A stretch of 13,716 nucleotides of DNA, from contig JASMCQ010000062.1 of NCBI GenBank assembly GCA_030753265.1, positions 1 to 13,716 of the forward strand, given 5' to 3'. The notes under the pieces are model-generated. The model was not told the DNA's origin and did no database searches. It saw only the letters and a program-made list of their open reading frames with translations. The translations under genes and the position numbers were made by a program. Numbering within the stretch: the first letter of the stretch is position 1; every line of letters starts with the position of its first letter. Source of the stretch: Dehalococcoidia bacterium (GTDB taxonomy: Bacteria; Chloroflexota; Dehalococcoidia; UBA3495). Positions 1 to 7,764 of this stretch are shown piece by piece.

Positions 1-177
1 CTCCATCACATCGGCGCAGTGGATCAACATCTTGGAAGGGATGCAGCCGCGGTTCAAACAGGTGCCGCCAAAGGGTCCTTCTTCGACCACGGCCACCGAG
101 AGGCCCCGGTCCGAGGCTTCCGCGGATATCTCCAGGCCTGAGCCCGAACCGATTACCATGATGTCGAAGCTGTTCAC
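1..177 (-). CDS. Flavoprotein disulfide reductase, N-terminal part (dihydrolipoyl dehydrogenase or mycothione-reductase type), cut by window edge
   Basis: The 59 visible residues begin with a GTG codon at 177, preceded by AGGAG eight bases upstream. Residues 4-14 hold a beta strand and a glycine-rich FAD-binding turn (VIGSGSGLEIS), followed by an AVVEEG strand. Then comes the redox-active disulfide signature GGTCLNRGCIPSK, with the CxxxxC cysteine pair of class I pyridine nucleotide-disulfide oxidoreductases. These homodimeric FAD enzymes pass electrons between NAD(P)H and a disulfide: dihydrolipoamide, mycothione, glutathione or mercuric ion. The text after the signature (KMLIHCADVME) resembles archaeal and Chloroflexota enzymes annotated as dihydrolipoyl dehydrogenase or mycothione reductase. 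The substrate-binding and dimerisation domains lie outside the window, so the substrate cannot be decided. The gene lies downstream of tal-pgi on the same strand, but a 243-bp repeat-bearing spacer argues for separate expression. Confidence 0.85.
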   Translation of the reverse strand, partial: MNSFDIMVIGSGSGLEISAEASDRGLSVAVVEEGPFGGTCLNRGCIPSKMLIHCADVME

Positions 178-220
178 ACGCCTGTCTCCTGGTTTCGGCA
201 ATAGCCGTTAACGATCATCC

Positions 221-282
221 GTTCTTCCGAAGCCTGTCGAAAGGCCCGCGGCTGGTGGTTCGACAATCTCACCACGAACGGT
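221..282. repeat. Small palindromic intergenic element
   Basis: The segment holds a perfect 7-bp inverted repeat, TGTCGAA (235-241) and TTCGACA (259-265), around a 17-base loop, with GAACGG at its right end. Elements with this TTCGACA...CACCACGAACGG wording are common as dispersed intergenic repeats in many bacteria, from general familiarity only. It runs straight into the 27-bp tandem array that starts at 277. No coding function is inferred. Confidence 0.4.
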
Positions 283-411
283 GTTGGTAACGCCCATCAT
301 CTCTACGGTGTTGGCAACGTCCACATTCTAAACGGTGTTGGTAATGCCCACCATCTAAACGGTGTTGGTAATGCCCATCATCGAAACGGTGCTGGTAACG
401 CCGATTATCGA
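277..411. repeat. Tandem array: five copies of a 27-bp unit
   Basis: Five consecutive units start at 277, 304, 331, 358 and 385, each exactly 27 bp with no indels. The shared core is ACGGTGTTGGTAAYGCCCAY followed by a variable ATCTA/ATCGA tail. Units 3 and 4 are nearly identical, while units 2 and 5 carry the most substitutions. The array lies between the stop codon of tal-pgi and the start of the flavoprotein gene. Because 27 is a multiple of three, the plus strand is open through the array and would read as a nonapeptide repeat (NGVGNAHHL), but no ribosome binding site or start supports translation. It looks like a minisatellite (VNTR-type) locus. Confidence 0.9.
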
Positions 412-420
412 AGGGAGATA

Positions 421-3162
421 CTAATCCAACTCGGCGGCCAGCCCGAGGATGCCCGCCTCGCCGCGGGAACCCAGGTGGACCCGGGCGACGCTCCGTCCCG
501 CCGCCTGCAATGCTTCCAGGTCACCCACTGCCTGGGCGTCGGCCAAAACGCCGAAGGTATACGGCTCGCCGGGGATCGGGATATCCACCTGGTGGTCCGC
601 CGTGAGCTGCAGGAACATCCCAGAGCCGGGGCCTCCCTTGTGCAGTTGCCCCGTGGAGTGGAGAAAGCGGGGGCCGTATCCAAAGGTCGTGGCGACACCG
701 TACCGTTCCATCACCTTGAGGCGCAGGGAGTCCAGGGCGGCATTCACCTCCGGTGTCTGATGGATGTAGGCCATGATGGCCAGGTAGCGGCCCGGCCCGG
801 CGCCGGCCACCAGGCTCTTGAATGATGACGGGGGCTCCGAGGGGGGGAGATTGCCGGAGGCCCGGTATTGCTGCAGCACGCTCTCGGTCATCTCCTTGGC
901 CGCCTGGACGTTGGGCTGGTCGAAGGGGTGGATGCCCAGAACGGCGCCGGCCACGACGGTGGCGAACTCCCATCGGAAGAACTCGGCGCCCAGGTCGTAC
1001 CGGTCCGCGAGGGTCAGGCGCACCACGGGTTGCCCGGAGGCCTGGATTGCGTCGATGGCGGCGTCGGTAGGGGAGTTGTCGTCATCCTCCAGCCGGAGGT
1101 ACACGAAGAGGCGGTCGTTGCCGTAGTGGCCGGGGGCCGATAGGGGTTCGCCCGCTATCGGGACTATACCCGTGCCCTCCTTGCCGGTGCTCTCGGCGAT
1201 GAGTTGCTCGACCCACAGCCCAAAGCCGCTGATGCCGGGAGAGGTGACCAGCGTGAGTTTGTCGCGGCCCTGACGGGCCAGCGTGCCCATGGCCGTCCCC
1301 AGCCAGGCGCCGGGGTTATCGTGGGCGGGAACACATGAGGCGCAGCCCTCACGCATCCGTTCTGCCCGGTCGAGCAATTTCCCGATGTCGATCCCGGAGA
1401 GGGCCGCGGGCACCAGCCCAAAGTAGGACAGCACCGAGTAGCGGCCGCCGATGTCCGGAGGGTTCAGGAAGACTCGCCGGAATCCCTTTTCCCGGGCCAG
1501 CTTCTCAAGCGGCGTTCCAGGATCGGTGACGGCGACGAAGTTCCCCCCGGCCTGCTCCGGCCCGGAAGCCTTCTCCACCAAGCCCCTGAAATGGGCGTAA
1601 AAGGTGTTGGGCTCGGTGGTGGAGCCGGACTTGGATGAGACCAGGAAAAGGGTGCGCGCCGGGTCGATGGCCTCGGTCACGTCCCGCACCCAACCCGGCA
1701 CGGTGGAGTCGAGGACGATGAGTTCAGGGTAGCCCGGGGCGCCTCCGAACGCCTGGCGCAGGACTTCGGGACCCAGGCTGCTGCCTCCCATGCCCAACAG
1801 CACCACGTGCCGGAAACCGGCGTCGCGCACCTCGCGGGCGAAGGCGTCCAGCGCGGAGGCCTGCTCGCCCATGGCGTCGGTGACGGTGAGCCAGCCGAGG
1901 CGGTTGGTGATCTCGGTGGGGTCCGGCTTCCAAACTGTATGGTCCCCGCGCCAGAGGCGGCCCATTATATCGAGCCGCTGGTATTCGGCCAACGACGCTT
2001 CCACGTCGGGCAAGTAGCTCCCGAGGCTGACGCCGGGGTGAGCGTGGGGCCGGGCCAGCAGCCGGGTCTTCTTGTCCTCAATGTTCGCCAGCAGCGTCCG
2101 GAAGGACTCGGCAAAGGACGCCAAGCCGTCGGCCAGCAGCTTCGCCGTGACTCGCTCCATGTCGATGCCGGCGGCGGCCAGGCTCTGGGTCAGCCGCGCT
2201 GCCTCGTCCACCTCCTGCTCCAGCGTGCCGGCGGAGCTGCCGTGGTCCAGGAAGGCGCTGAGGGTCGCCGGCGGTACGGTATTCACGGTGTCGGGGCCGA
2301 TCAGTGACTCCACATACAGGATGTCGCTGTAGGCCGGGCTCTTGGTGCCGGTGCTGGCCCATAGGGGACGCTGCACCCGGGCCCCTCTTCCTCGCAGCGC
2401 GGCGAAGCGCTCATCACCGAACAGCACCTTGAAATCCCGGTAAGCCAACCTGGCGTTGGCGATGGCCGCCTTTCCCAGCAGGCCCTTCAACTCCTCCCGG
2501 CCCTCGCGGATGCCGTCCTCCAACTGTCCGTCGACCGCGGTGTCCACCCGGCTGACGAAGAAGGACGCCACCGAGGCGACCCGGCTCAGGTCTCCACCGG
2601 ACTGGGCCAGGTCCTCCAGCCCGGCAATGTAGGCCTCGGCCACCTGCTTGTAGGCGTCCAGGGAGAAGATCAGCGTCACGTTGATGTTGATCCCATGGCC
2701 GATGAGGTGACGGATGGCGGGTATTCCCTCAGGGGTGGCCGGCACCTTCACCATCACGTTGGGGCGGCCCAAGGCGGCGAAGAGCCGCTTGGCCTCAGAG
2801 ATGGTTTCCCCGGTGTCGTGGGCCAGCTCCGGGCTCACTTCCAGGGAGGCGTAGCCGTCGGCGCCGCCGGTCCGGTCGTACACGGGCTTCAGCAGGTCCG
2901 CGGCGGCCTGGATGTCTTCAATGGCCAGCGCTTCGAAAAGCTCCTGGGTGCTCTTGGCGTCTTGGGCCAGCCCCAGCAGCGCCTCATCGTAGTCGGTGCT
3001 GCCGGCAATGGCCTTCTCGAATATGGTGGGGTTGGAGGTCACACCGCTCACCCCGACGTCGATCATCTGCTGGAGTTCGCCGGACCGGATCAGGCCCCGC
3101 CGGATGTTGTCGTACCAGACTGATTGGCCAAGGAGTTGGACTTCCTGGAGGGGATTGGTCAT
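421..3162 (-). CDS. tal-pgi: Bifunctional transaldolase / glucose-6-phosphate isomerase
   Basis: The protein is 913 residues, about the sum of a 365-residue transaldolase and a 540-residue phosphoglucose isomerase. The transaldolase half (about 1-365) has the signature GVTSNPTIFEKAI (39-51), the Schiff-base lysine in VMVKVPAT (Lys139), and WASTGTKSPAYSD (268-280). It transfers dihydroxyacetone units between sedoheptulose-7-P and glyceraldehyde-3-P. The isomerase half (about 375-913) has LLGMGGSSLGPEV and SSKSGSTTEPNT (sugar-phosphate SIS motifs, 455-520), AESTGKEGTG with the expected catalytic Glu657, and FDQPNVQAAKE with the expected Lys756. It interconverts fructose-6-P and glucose-6-P. The ATG at 3162 has AGGAG seven bases upstream, inside the end of tkt, whose stop lies only three bases away, so translational coupling is likely. 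No frameshift or missing domain is visible. Such fusions are known in several bacterial phyla. Confidence 0.97.
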   Translation of the reverse strand: MTNPLQEVQLLGQSVWYDNIRRGLIRSGELQQMIDVGVSGVTSNPTIFEKAIAGSTDYDEALLGLAQDAKSTQELFEALAIEDIQAAADLLKPVYDRTGGADGYASLEVSPELAHDTGETISEAKRLFAALGRPNVMVKVPATPEGIPAIRHLIGHGININVTLIFSLDAYKQVAEAYIAGLEDLAQSGGDLSRVASVASFFVSRVDTAVDGQLEDGIREGREELKGLLGKAAIANARLAYRDFKVLFGDERFAALRGRGARVQRPLWASTGTKSPAYSDILYVESLIGPDTVNTVPPATLSAFLDHGSSAGTLEQEVDEAARLTQSLAAAGIDMERVTAKLLADGLASFAESFRTLLANIEDKKTRLLARPHAHPGVSLGSYLPDVEASLAEYQRLDIMGRLWRGDHTVWKPDPTEITNRLGWLTVTDAMGEQASALDAFAREVRDAGFRHVVLLGMGGSSLGPEVLRQAFGGAPGYPELIVLDSTVPGWVRDVTEAIDPARTLFLVSSKSGSTTEPNTFYAHFRGLVEKASGPEQAGGNFVAVTDPGTPLEKLAREKGFRRVFLNPPDIGGRYSVLSYFGLVPAALSGIDIGKLLDRAERMREGCASCVPAHDNPGAWLGTAMGTLARQGRDKLTLVTSPGISGFGLWVEQLIAESTGKEGTGIVPIAGEPLSAPGHYGNDRLFVYLRLEDDDNSPTDAAIDAIQASGQPVVRLTLADRYDLGAEFFRWEFATVVAGAVLGIHPFDQPNVQAAKEMTESVLQQYRASGNLPPSEPPSSFKSLVAGAGPGRYLAIMAYIHQTPEVNAALDSLRLKVMERYGVATTFGYGPRFLHSTGQLHKGGPGSGMFLQLTADHQVDIPIPGEPYTFGVLADAQAVGDLEALQAAGRSVARVHLGSRGEAGILGLAAELD

Positions 3163-3165
3163 GGG

Positions 3166-5178
3166 CTAACTCCTCTTCACCAGGCTCGCCGCCTCTCGAG
3201 CCATCCGCTCGGCGGTGAGGTCGAATTTCTCGTAAAGCACCCCGATCGGGGCCGAGGCGCCGAAGTGGGGGAGACCGAGGGCGACACCGTCCAGCCCAAC
3301 GTACCGCTCCCACCCCAGGGGTGTGGCCGCTTCGATGGAAACTCGCGCTCGCACGTTGGGCGTTAAAACGCTGTCCCGGTACTCCGCCGGCTGGGCGTCG
3401 AACAGCTCCCAGGAAGGCAACGAGACCACCCGGGCCATCACGCCCCGGTCTCGCAACAACTGCCCCGCCTCGAGGGCGATGTGGACCTCGGAGCCGGTGC
3501 CGATGAGAATGGCGTCCGGCTTGTCCGACGCCTCCCAGATTACGTAGCCACCTCGTTGGACGCCTTCGGCCTTGGGGTAGGCGCCCCGGTCCAGCACCGG
3601 AAGGTTCTGGCGGCTCATCACCAGGGCGGTCGGGCCGCTTCGGCGCTGGACGGCCGCTTTCCACGCCTCAACCGCCTCGGTGGCGTCGGCGGGGCGGAGC
3701 ACCACCAGGTTGGGGATGGCCCGCAGGGCCAAGAGTTGCTCGATGGGCTGGTGGGTTGGCCCGTCCTCTCCCAGGCCGATGGAGTCGTGGGTGAAGACGT
3801 AGGCCACCCGCAGGTCCATCAGGGCGGCCAGCCGCATGGGCGGCCGCATATAGTCGGAGAAGATCAGGAAAGTGGCGGTGTACGGGATGGCGCCTCCATG
3901 CAGCGCCATTCCGTTGGCGATGGCGCCCATGGCGTGCTCCCGGACGCCGAAGTGCAGGTTATGGCCGGAGTGATCCTCGGCCCCATAGTGGCCCCGGCCG
4001 TCGAGGATGGTCTTGGTCGAAGGGGCCAGGTCCGCCGAGCCGCCGGTGAAGGAGTGCACCGTCTTGGCAAGGGCGTTCATCACCCGGCCCGAAGCCTCCC
4101 GGGTCGACACCGGCTTGTCCCCGGCGTGGAACAGCCCGTCCAGGCCCCAGGCCCAACCCTCCGGCAGGTCCCCTTGCAGCGCTTCCTCAAGCTGCGCGGC
4201 CTCGGCCGGGTGGGCCTGGCGGTAGGCCTCCATGCGGACCTGCCATTCCTCCTGGCAGTGGCGGCCTCTGTCCTGGGCTTGGCGGAAGTGTTCCAGGGCC
4301 TCCTCGGGGACGGTGAAGGGTTCTGGTGAAGACCAGCCCAACTGGGCCTTGGTCAGCTGAATCTCCTCATCACCCAGCGGCTCGCCGTGGGCCGCAGCGG
4401 TGCCCGCCTTGTTGGGGCTGCCGTAGCCGATGACGGTGTGGCAGACAATCAGGCTCGGCTTGGTGGTCTCCGCCTGCGCCGAGCGGATCCCCGAATCCAC
4501 GCTGCCCGGGTCCATCCCGTCTATCGGGCCGGCGACGTGCCAGCCGTAGGCCCGGAACCGCTGCGCCACGTCTTCGGTGAAGGAGATGTCGGTGCTGCCC
4601 TCTATCGAAATGTCGTTGTCGTCGTAGAGGTAGATCAGCTTTCCCAGGCGCAGCGTTCCCGCCAGGGAGGCTGCCTCGGAGGCGACTCCTTCCTGCAGGT
4701 CGCCGTCGGAGACGATGGCGTAGGTGTAATGGCTGACGATATCGTGACCGGGCCGGTTATAGTGCTCGGCCAGCCACCGCTCGGCCATGGCCATCCCGAC
4801 TCCGTGGGCAAATCCCTGGCCCAGGGGACCCGTGGTCATCTCGACGCCGGGGGTCAGGCCGTACTCCGGGTGTCCCGGTGTCTTGCTGCCCCACTGCCGG
4901 AACTGCTTCAGCTCGTCCATTGGCAAGTCGTAGCCGGTGAGGTGCAGGAGCGCATAGAGCATGGCCGAGGCGTGACCCGGTGAAAGGAGGAACCGGTCCC
5001 GGTCCGGCCATTGGGGGTCCCCCGGGTTGTGCTTGAGGAACCGGTCCCACAACACGTAAGCCAGGGGAGCCGCCCCCATGGGCGCCCCGGGGTGTCCGGA
5101 CTTGGCCTGCTGCACGGCGTCCACCGCCAGGAACCGCATTGTGTTGATACAGAGCTCGTCAAGCTTGGGGTCGGTCAT
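3166..5178 (-). CDS. tkt: Transketolase
   Basis: The protein is 670 residues, normal for bacterial transketolase. It is a cytosolic thiamine-diphosphate enzyme that moves two-carbon ketol units between pentose-phosphate sugars, and often serves the Calvin or RuMP cycles. Conserved sites read in order: SGHPG (His29), SPGHAS (His69), TGPLGQG (116-122), the ThDP/Mg motif SDGDLQEG (157-164) with the paired Asn188 in [19 protein letters not shown] with catalytic Glu414, and [15 protein letters not shown] (464-478). The usual first Gly of the GDG motif is Ser, a variant seen in other transketolases. The ATG at 5178 follows GAGGAG at a six-base spacing. The gene comes directly before tal-pgi, so the two probably form one operon for non-oxidative pentose phosphate flux. 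Confidence 0.97.
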   Translation of the reverse strand: MTDPKLDELCINTMRFLAVDAVQQAKSGHPGAPMGAAPLAYVLWDRFLKHNPGDPQWPDRDRFLLSPGHASAMLYALLHLTGYDLPMDELKQFRQWGSKTPGHPEYGLTPGVEMTTGPLGQGFAHGVGMAMAERWLAEHYNRPGHDIVSHYTYAIVSDGDLQEGVASEAASLAGTLRLGKLIYLYDDNDISIEGSTDISFTEDVAQRFRAYGWHVAGPIDGMDPGSVDSGIRSAQAETTKPSLIVCHTVIGYGSPNKAGTAAAHGEPLGDEEIQLTKAQLGWSSPEPFTVPEEALEHFRQAQDRGRHCQEEWQVRMEAYRQAHPAEAAQLEEALQGDLPEGWAWGLDGLFHAGDKPVSTREASGRVMNALAKTVHSFTGGSADLAPSTKTILDGRGHYGAEDHSGHNLHFGVREHAMGAIANGMALHGGAIPYTATFLIFSDYMRPPMRLAALMDLRVAYVFTHDSIGLGEDGPTHQPIEQLLALRAIPNLVVLRPADATEAVEAWKAAVQRRSGPTALVMSRQNLPVLDRGAYPKAEGVQRGGYVIWEASDKPDAILIGTGSEVHIALEAGQLLRDRGVMARVVSLPSWELFDAQPAEYRDSVLTPNVRARVSIEAATPLGWERYVGLDGVALGLPHFGASAPIGVLYEKFDLTAERMAREAASLVKRS

Positions 5179-5240
5179 GCTCAGCTCCTCGGGATGATTT
5201 TGGCCGGTAGGCCTCGGTCTCCCGACCGGGTCTAACCTAT

Positions 5241-5269
5241 ATCATCCGGCAGATTTCTGCATTGATCAA
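5241..5269 (-). promoter_or_regulatory. Candidate promoter for tkt/tal-pgi
   Basis: On the minus strand TTGATC (5269-5264) and GATGAT (5246-5241) are separated by 17 bases, each matching four of six consensus positions of a housekeeping promoter. The site is about 60 bases upstream of the tkt start codon in locally AT-richer DNA. GATATA at 5243-5238 is an alternative -10 with a less favourable spacing. Confidence 0.25.
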
Positions 5270-5482
5270 CCATCCGCCAAAGTTGATCGGCCCCGTGGAA
5301 AAGCATTCCTCGCAACCCTCGCGACGGCCGGTTTCATTTTGGAGCGCGGGCCTGCGCGTTTCACGAATGCCGGGGACCGGGAATTCTGCTGCTATTAGGC
5401 CCCACCACCGACGAATACCGGGTGTGCTCCCCGATAGCTGGAGAGAGTTATAGCGCTGCGTCAAACTAGATGCTGACTATCG

Positions 5483-5546
5483 CCATTCCGAGCGAGGCGA
5501 GGAATCTCAGCGTAACTATGAGGTTCATGGCTCCGTTCGGAACGAC
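5483..5546. repeat. Imperfect inverted repeat in the tkt-trxB spacer
   Basis: The left arm 5483-5509 (ATTCCGAGCGAGGCGAGGAATCTCA) and right arm 5519-5546 (TGAGG...GTTCGGAACGAC) pair imperfectly, with about 19 of 27 positions complementary around a nine-base loop. The wording matches a dispersed intergenic repeat type familiar from many environmental genomes. It lies just downstream of the thioredoxin reductase stop codon, so it could act as a weak transcript end. The rest of the spacer 5179-5574 shows no convincing gene. Confidence 0.5.
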
Positions 5547-5574
5547 ATCATCCAACAGCTAAGCTGACTGAGTG

Positions 5575-6786
5575 CTAGTCTCCTTTGTACCCGCGGCTTC
5601 CCTCGGTCTTCTCCAGGTATTGCCGGATCATCAGGGCGGCGGTGGCCCCCTCTCCCACGGCGGCGGCGACCTGTTTCGTGCTGCCGGCCCGTACATCTCC
5701 GGCGGCGAAGACGCCCTCGATGTTGGTCTCCAGGCTCATGCTGGTCTGGATGAACCCCCACTTGTCCAGGTCAACGGCGCCGCGAACGAAGTCGACGTTC
5801 GGGTCCAGGCCGATGAAAACAAAGACCGCTCCCGGCGTCAGTTCTTCGATCTCACCGGTATCCCCGGACTTGACCAGCACCGAGCTGAGCTTGCCGTTGC
5901 CTTGGAAACCCTCGACCGTGGTGTTCAGCCTGATCTCCATCTGCGGATGGCTGGCCGCTTTCTCCTGAAGTATCTGGCTCGCGCCAAGGCGGTCCCGCAC
6001 CTCCAGCACGGTAACTTTCGTGGCGAATTTGGTGAGGAACAAACCCTCTTCGACGCCGCTGTTGCCGCCGCCGACGACCACCACCATCTCCTGGCCTTTG
6101 TAGAACGGGCCATCGCAGGTGGCGCAGAAGTGGATGCCCGCTCCAATGAAGTCCTCTTCGCCCGGCACGCCCAGCCGGCGGTACCGGCTGCCGGTGGCCA
6201 GCAAGATGGCGCGGGAACAGTACTCGTCCCCGCCATCGGTGCGGACCATCCCGTATTCCCCCTCAGACCCGATGCCGGTCACTCCCCGAGCCGGGAGTAT
6301 CTCGACGCCGAAGCGCTCCGCCTGGGTCTTCATTTCGTCGGCCAACTCCGCTCCGTGCACGCCCTTGGAGAACCCCGGATAGTTCTCGATCTGCTCGGTG
6401 GACCCCGCCTGCCCGCCCACGGTGCTACGTTCGATGATGAGCGTGTCCATTCCCTCGCGGGCGGCGTAAATGGCCGCCGTCAACCCGGCCGGGCCCCCAC
6501 CCACGACGATCAGGTCGTAGAACTCTCGCTTGGCCCTTGGGCTGATCCCCAGTTTGGCGGCTATCTCTGAGTTGGTAGGCTCAACTAGAATCGAGCCATC
6601 CTCGAATATGATGGTGGGGATGATCTGCTTGCCGTTGTTGGCCTGCTGGACGTACCGCCTGCCCTCCTCGTCAAAATCGATGTCGACCCAGTTGTAGGGA
6701 ACGCGCTGCTCCCCCAGAAACTGTTTGGACTTCTTGCAATCGGGGCACCAGGACGCCCCGTACACTGTAATTTTAGCATCAGGCAT
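5575..6786 (-). CDS. Glutaredoxin (mycoredoxin-like)-thioredoxin reductase fusion protein
   Basis: Starting at the ATG at 6786, with GGAGGT about six bases upstream, the protein is 403 residues. The frame stays open to 6843, but no comparable ribosome site supports a longer start. Residues 1-80 form a glutaredoxin/mycoredoxin-like domain with a CPDC redox motif (14-17), a cis-proline (IIPTI, Pro57) and FEDGSILVEP. Residues 90-403 form a thioredoxin-reductase-type flavoprotein: FAD motif GGGPAG (96-101), ATG (197-199), CATCDG active-site disulfide (221-226), nucleotide motif GGGNSG (239-244) and FAD-binding AAGD (361-364). The likely role is cytosolic dithiol/disulfide exchange, with the reductase feeding its own glutaredoxin domain. 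The usual HRRxxxR patch that grips the NADPH 2'-phosphate reads LEVRDRLGAS here, so cofactor preference may differ. The gene is probably monocistronic. Confidence 0.93.
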   Translation of the reverse strand: MPDAKITVYGASWCPDCKKSKQFLGEQRVPYNWVDIDFDEEGRRYVQQANNGKQIIPTIIFEDGSILVEPTNSEIAAKLGISPRAKREFYDLIVVGGGPAGLTAAIYAAREGMDTLIIERSTVGGQAGSTEQIENYPGFSKGVHGAELADEMKTQAERFGVEILPARGVTGIGSEGEYGMVRTDGGDEYCSRAILLATGSRYRRLGVPGEEDFIGAGIHFCATCDGPFYKGQEMVVVVGGGNSGVEEGLFLTKFATKVTVLEVRDRLGASQILQEKAASHPQMEIRLNTTVEGFQGNGKLSSVLVKSGDTGEIEELTPGAVFVFIGLDPNVDFVRGAVDLDKWGFIQTSMSLETNIEGVFAAGDVRAGSTKQVAAAVGEGATAALMIRQYLEKTEGSRGYKGD

Positions 6787-6821
6787 GGGTCTACCTCCAA
6801 CGACTGGCGATCTGGGCGCTA

Positions 6822-6851
6822 ATAATACTTGCTTCCGCCTCAAACTCGGAA
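6822..6851 (-). promoter_or_regulatory. Candidate promoter for the glutaredoxin-thioredoxin reductase gene
   Basis: On the minus strand a good -10-like TATTAT (6827-6822, five of six positions) sits 36 bases before the start codon at 6786. A poor -35-like TTCCGA (6851-6846) lies 18 bases further upstream. A start of transcription near 6815 would leave a leader of about 30 bases carrying the GGAGGT ribosome site. Confidence 0.3.
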
Positions 6852-7381
6852 AACAATCGGCGCAGGCGAGAGTCTATCCGGAAATCACTTCCTCTCGAGC
6901 TGATGGTCGCGCCCTCCCGCTATACCGGTTCTTGGAATCTCTTCATCGCTTCCCCACGGCCGTGAAGCGTTACGAGTGTCCGCTTTAGGAAGCTTTATTC
7001 TAGCAGAATGGCTGAGTCGTAGGCAATCGAGCGTCATTTCAGGGCTACGCAATCGACTTGCCGTGGCGGTTTCAGTCAATTGATCCTTCGGCATACCGGG
7101 AGCGATTTCGGAGGGCGCGCTGACGCCGTCCCGGAACGTTTCGCGGCTCGGTGTTCGCTTCGCGCCCGGTGGCGGTGAACTGCCGGGACGCACGTGGCCC
7201 TGCTTGGGAGACCGGGTGGAGATAGCAGCCACAGCTTCGCGGGCCTGGCCGCTAGGAAGCGCCGGGAATACGCCACATCACAGTGTGATCAGACAACCAT
7301 TATGATGCCGGGCGGAAGCCACTCGATTCGAAGGTTCGACCAAGCACCTTCCCGGCGAAGGCCGGTACGGCGCGGGGGGTT
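6852..7381. other. Gene-poor intergenic stretch
   Basis: No open frame here has a ribosome site together with protein-like composition or a recognisable motif. What can be seen is a perfect 13-base palindrome ATCACA-G-TGTGAT (7277-7289), an 8-bp inverted repeat CGTCCCGG/CCGGGACG (7127-7134 and 7183-7190) around 48 bases, and a fragment near 7330-7365 (CCCGGCGAAGGCCGG) that shares wording with the repeats at 10815-11046. It may be decayed sequence. Confidence 0.5.
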
Positions 7382-7666
7382 CTAGGCCACGGGAACACTG
7401 CCTCGCCAGAGAGACTCTGTGTCCCAGCGGGTCCGGCGCGCGGTGCATGTCGGGCAGAGGCAGCCCCGCTTATCTTCAAAGACCGGGTGGAGCACAGCCC
7501 TGATTACATCGGCCGTGGTGAGGCCGTGGGCGGCGGCCTGTTCGCACATGCCCTGGAGGGCCCCGCGCGCGGTTTCAACACTCTCGAATGACGTCGCTTC
7601 CCCGCGCAGCAGCCCATTGACCACACCGCGCACCTGAGAGACCTCCATTCGTTCGCTCTGGCCCAT
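7382..7666 (-). CDS. Small hypothetical protein with a CxCxxC motif
   Basis: The protein is 94 residues from the ATG at 7666, chosen because GGAGGAGGG lies eight bases upstream; the frame stays open to 7708 without such a site. Residues 1-65 look helical and soluble (RMEVSQVRGVVNGLL, ETARGALQGMCEQAAAHGLT, TADVIRAVLHPVFED). Then GCLCPTCTARR gives three closely spaced cysteines (69, 71, 74) that could bind a metal or form half of a zinc ribbon. There is no signal peptide or membrane segment. It lies 98 bases downstream of another small cysteine-containing gene on the same strand, which may be its partner. I do not recognise a family. The strong ribosome site and protein-like composition support a real gene. 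Confidence 0.6.
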   Translation of the reverse strand: MGQSERMEVSQVRGVVNGLLRGEATSFESVETARGALQGMCEQAAAHGLTTADVIRAVLHPVFEDKRGCLCPTCTARRTRWDTESLWRGSVPVA

Positions 7667-7764
7667 CACCTGTTCCCTCCTCCCCCGTGTTGTCATAATG
7701 CAGGGCAAGCCGGCTCTTCTCGGGTCTCGCCCCTTGATTTTCGATTCAGTCCCCGAGTCCGGCC

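Noticed and set aside
277..411. CRISPR array
   Set aside because: The units are contiguous 27-bp tandem copies with no unique spacers, and no cas gene is present.
205..825. Plus-strand frame running through the 27-bp array into the end of tal-pgi
   Set aside because: There is no start codon with a ribosome site, and most of it is antisense to the conserved isomerase C-terminus. The nonapeptide pattern follows from the 27-bp period.
3481..4329. Plus-strand open frame opposite transketolase
   Set aside because: It is antisense to conserved transketolase motifs and reads as His/Gly/Val-rich text with no domain, an effect of GC-rich codon use.
6885..7232. Minus-strand frame of 115 codons in the spacer after 6844
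   Set aside because: It has no ribosome site, disordered Arg/Pro/Ser-rich composition and no motif. It cannot be excluded as a decayed gene, but I see no support.
7277..7289. CRP-like operator
   Set aside because: The palindrome is TCACA-G-TGTGA, opposite in polarity to the CRP site and with no spacer. It also lies downstream of genes rather than in a promoter.
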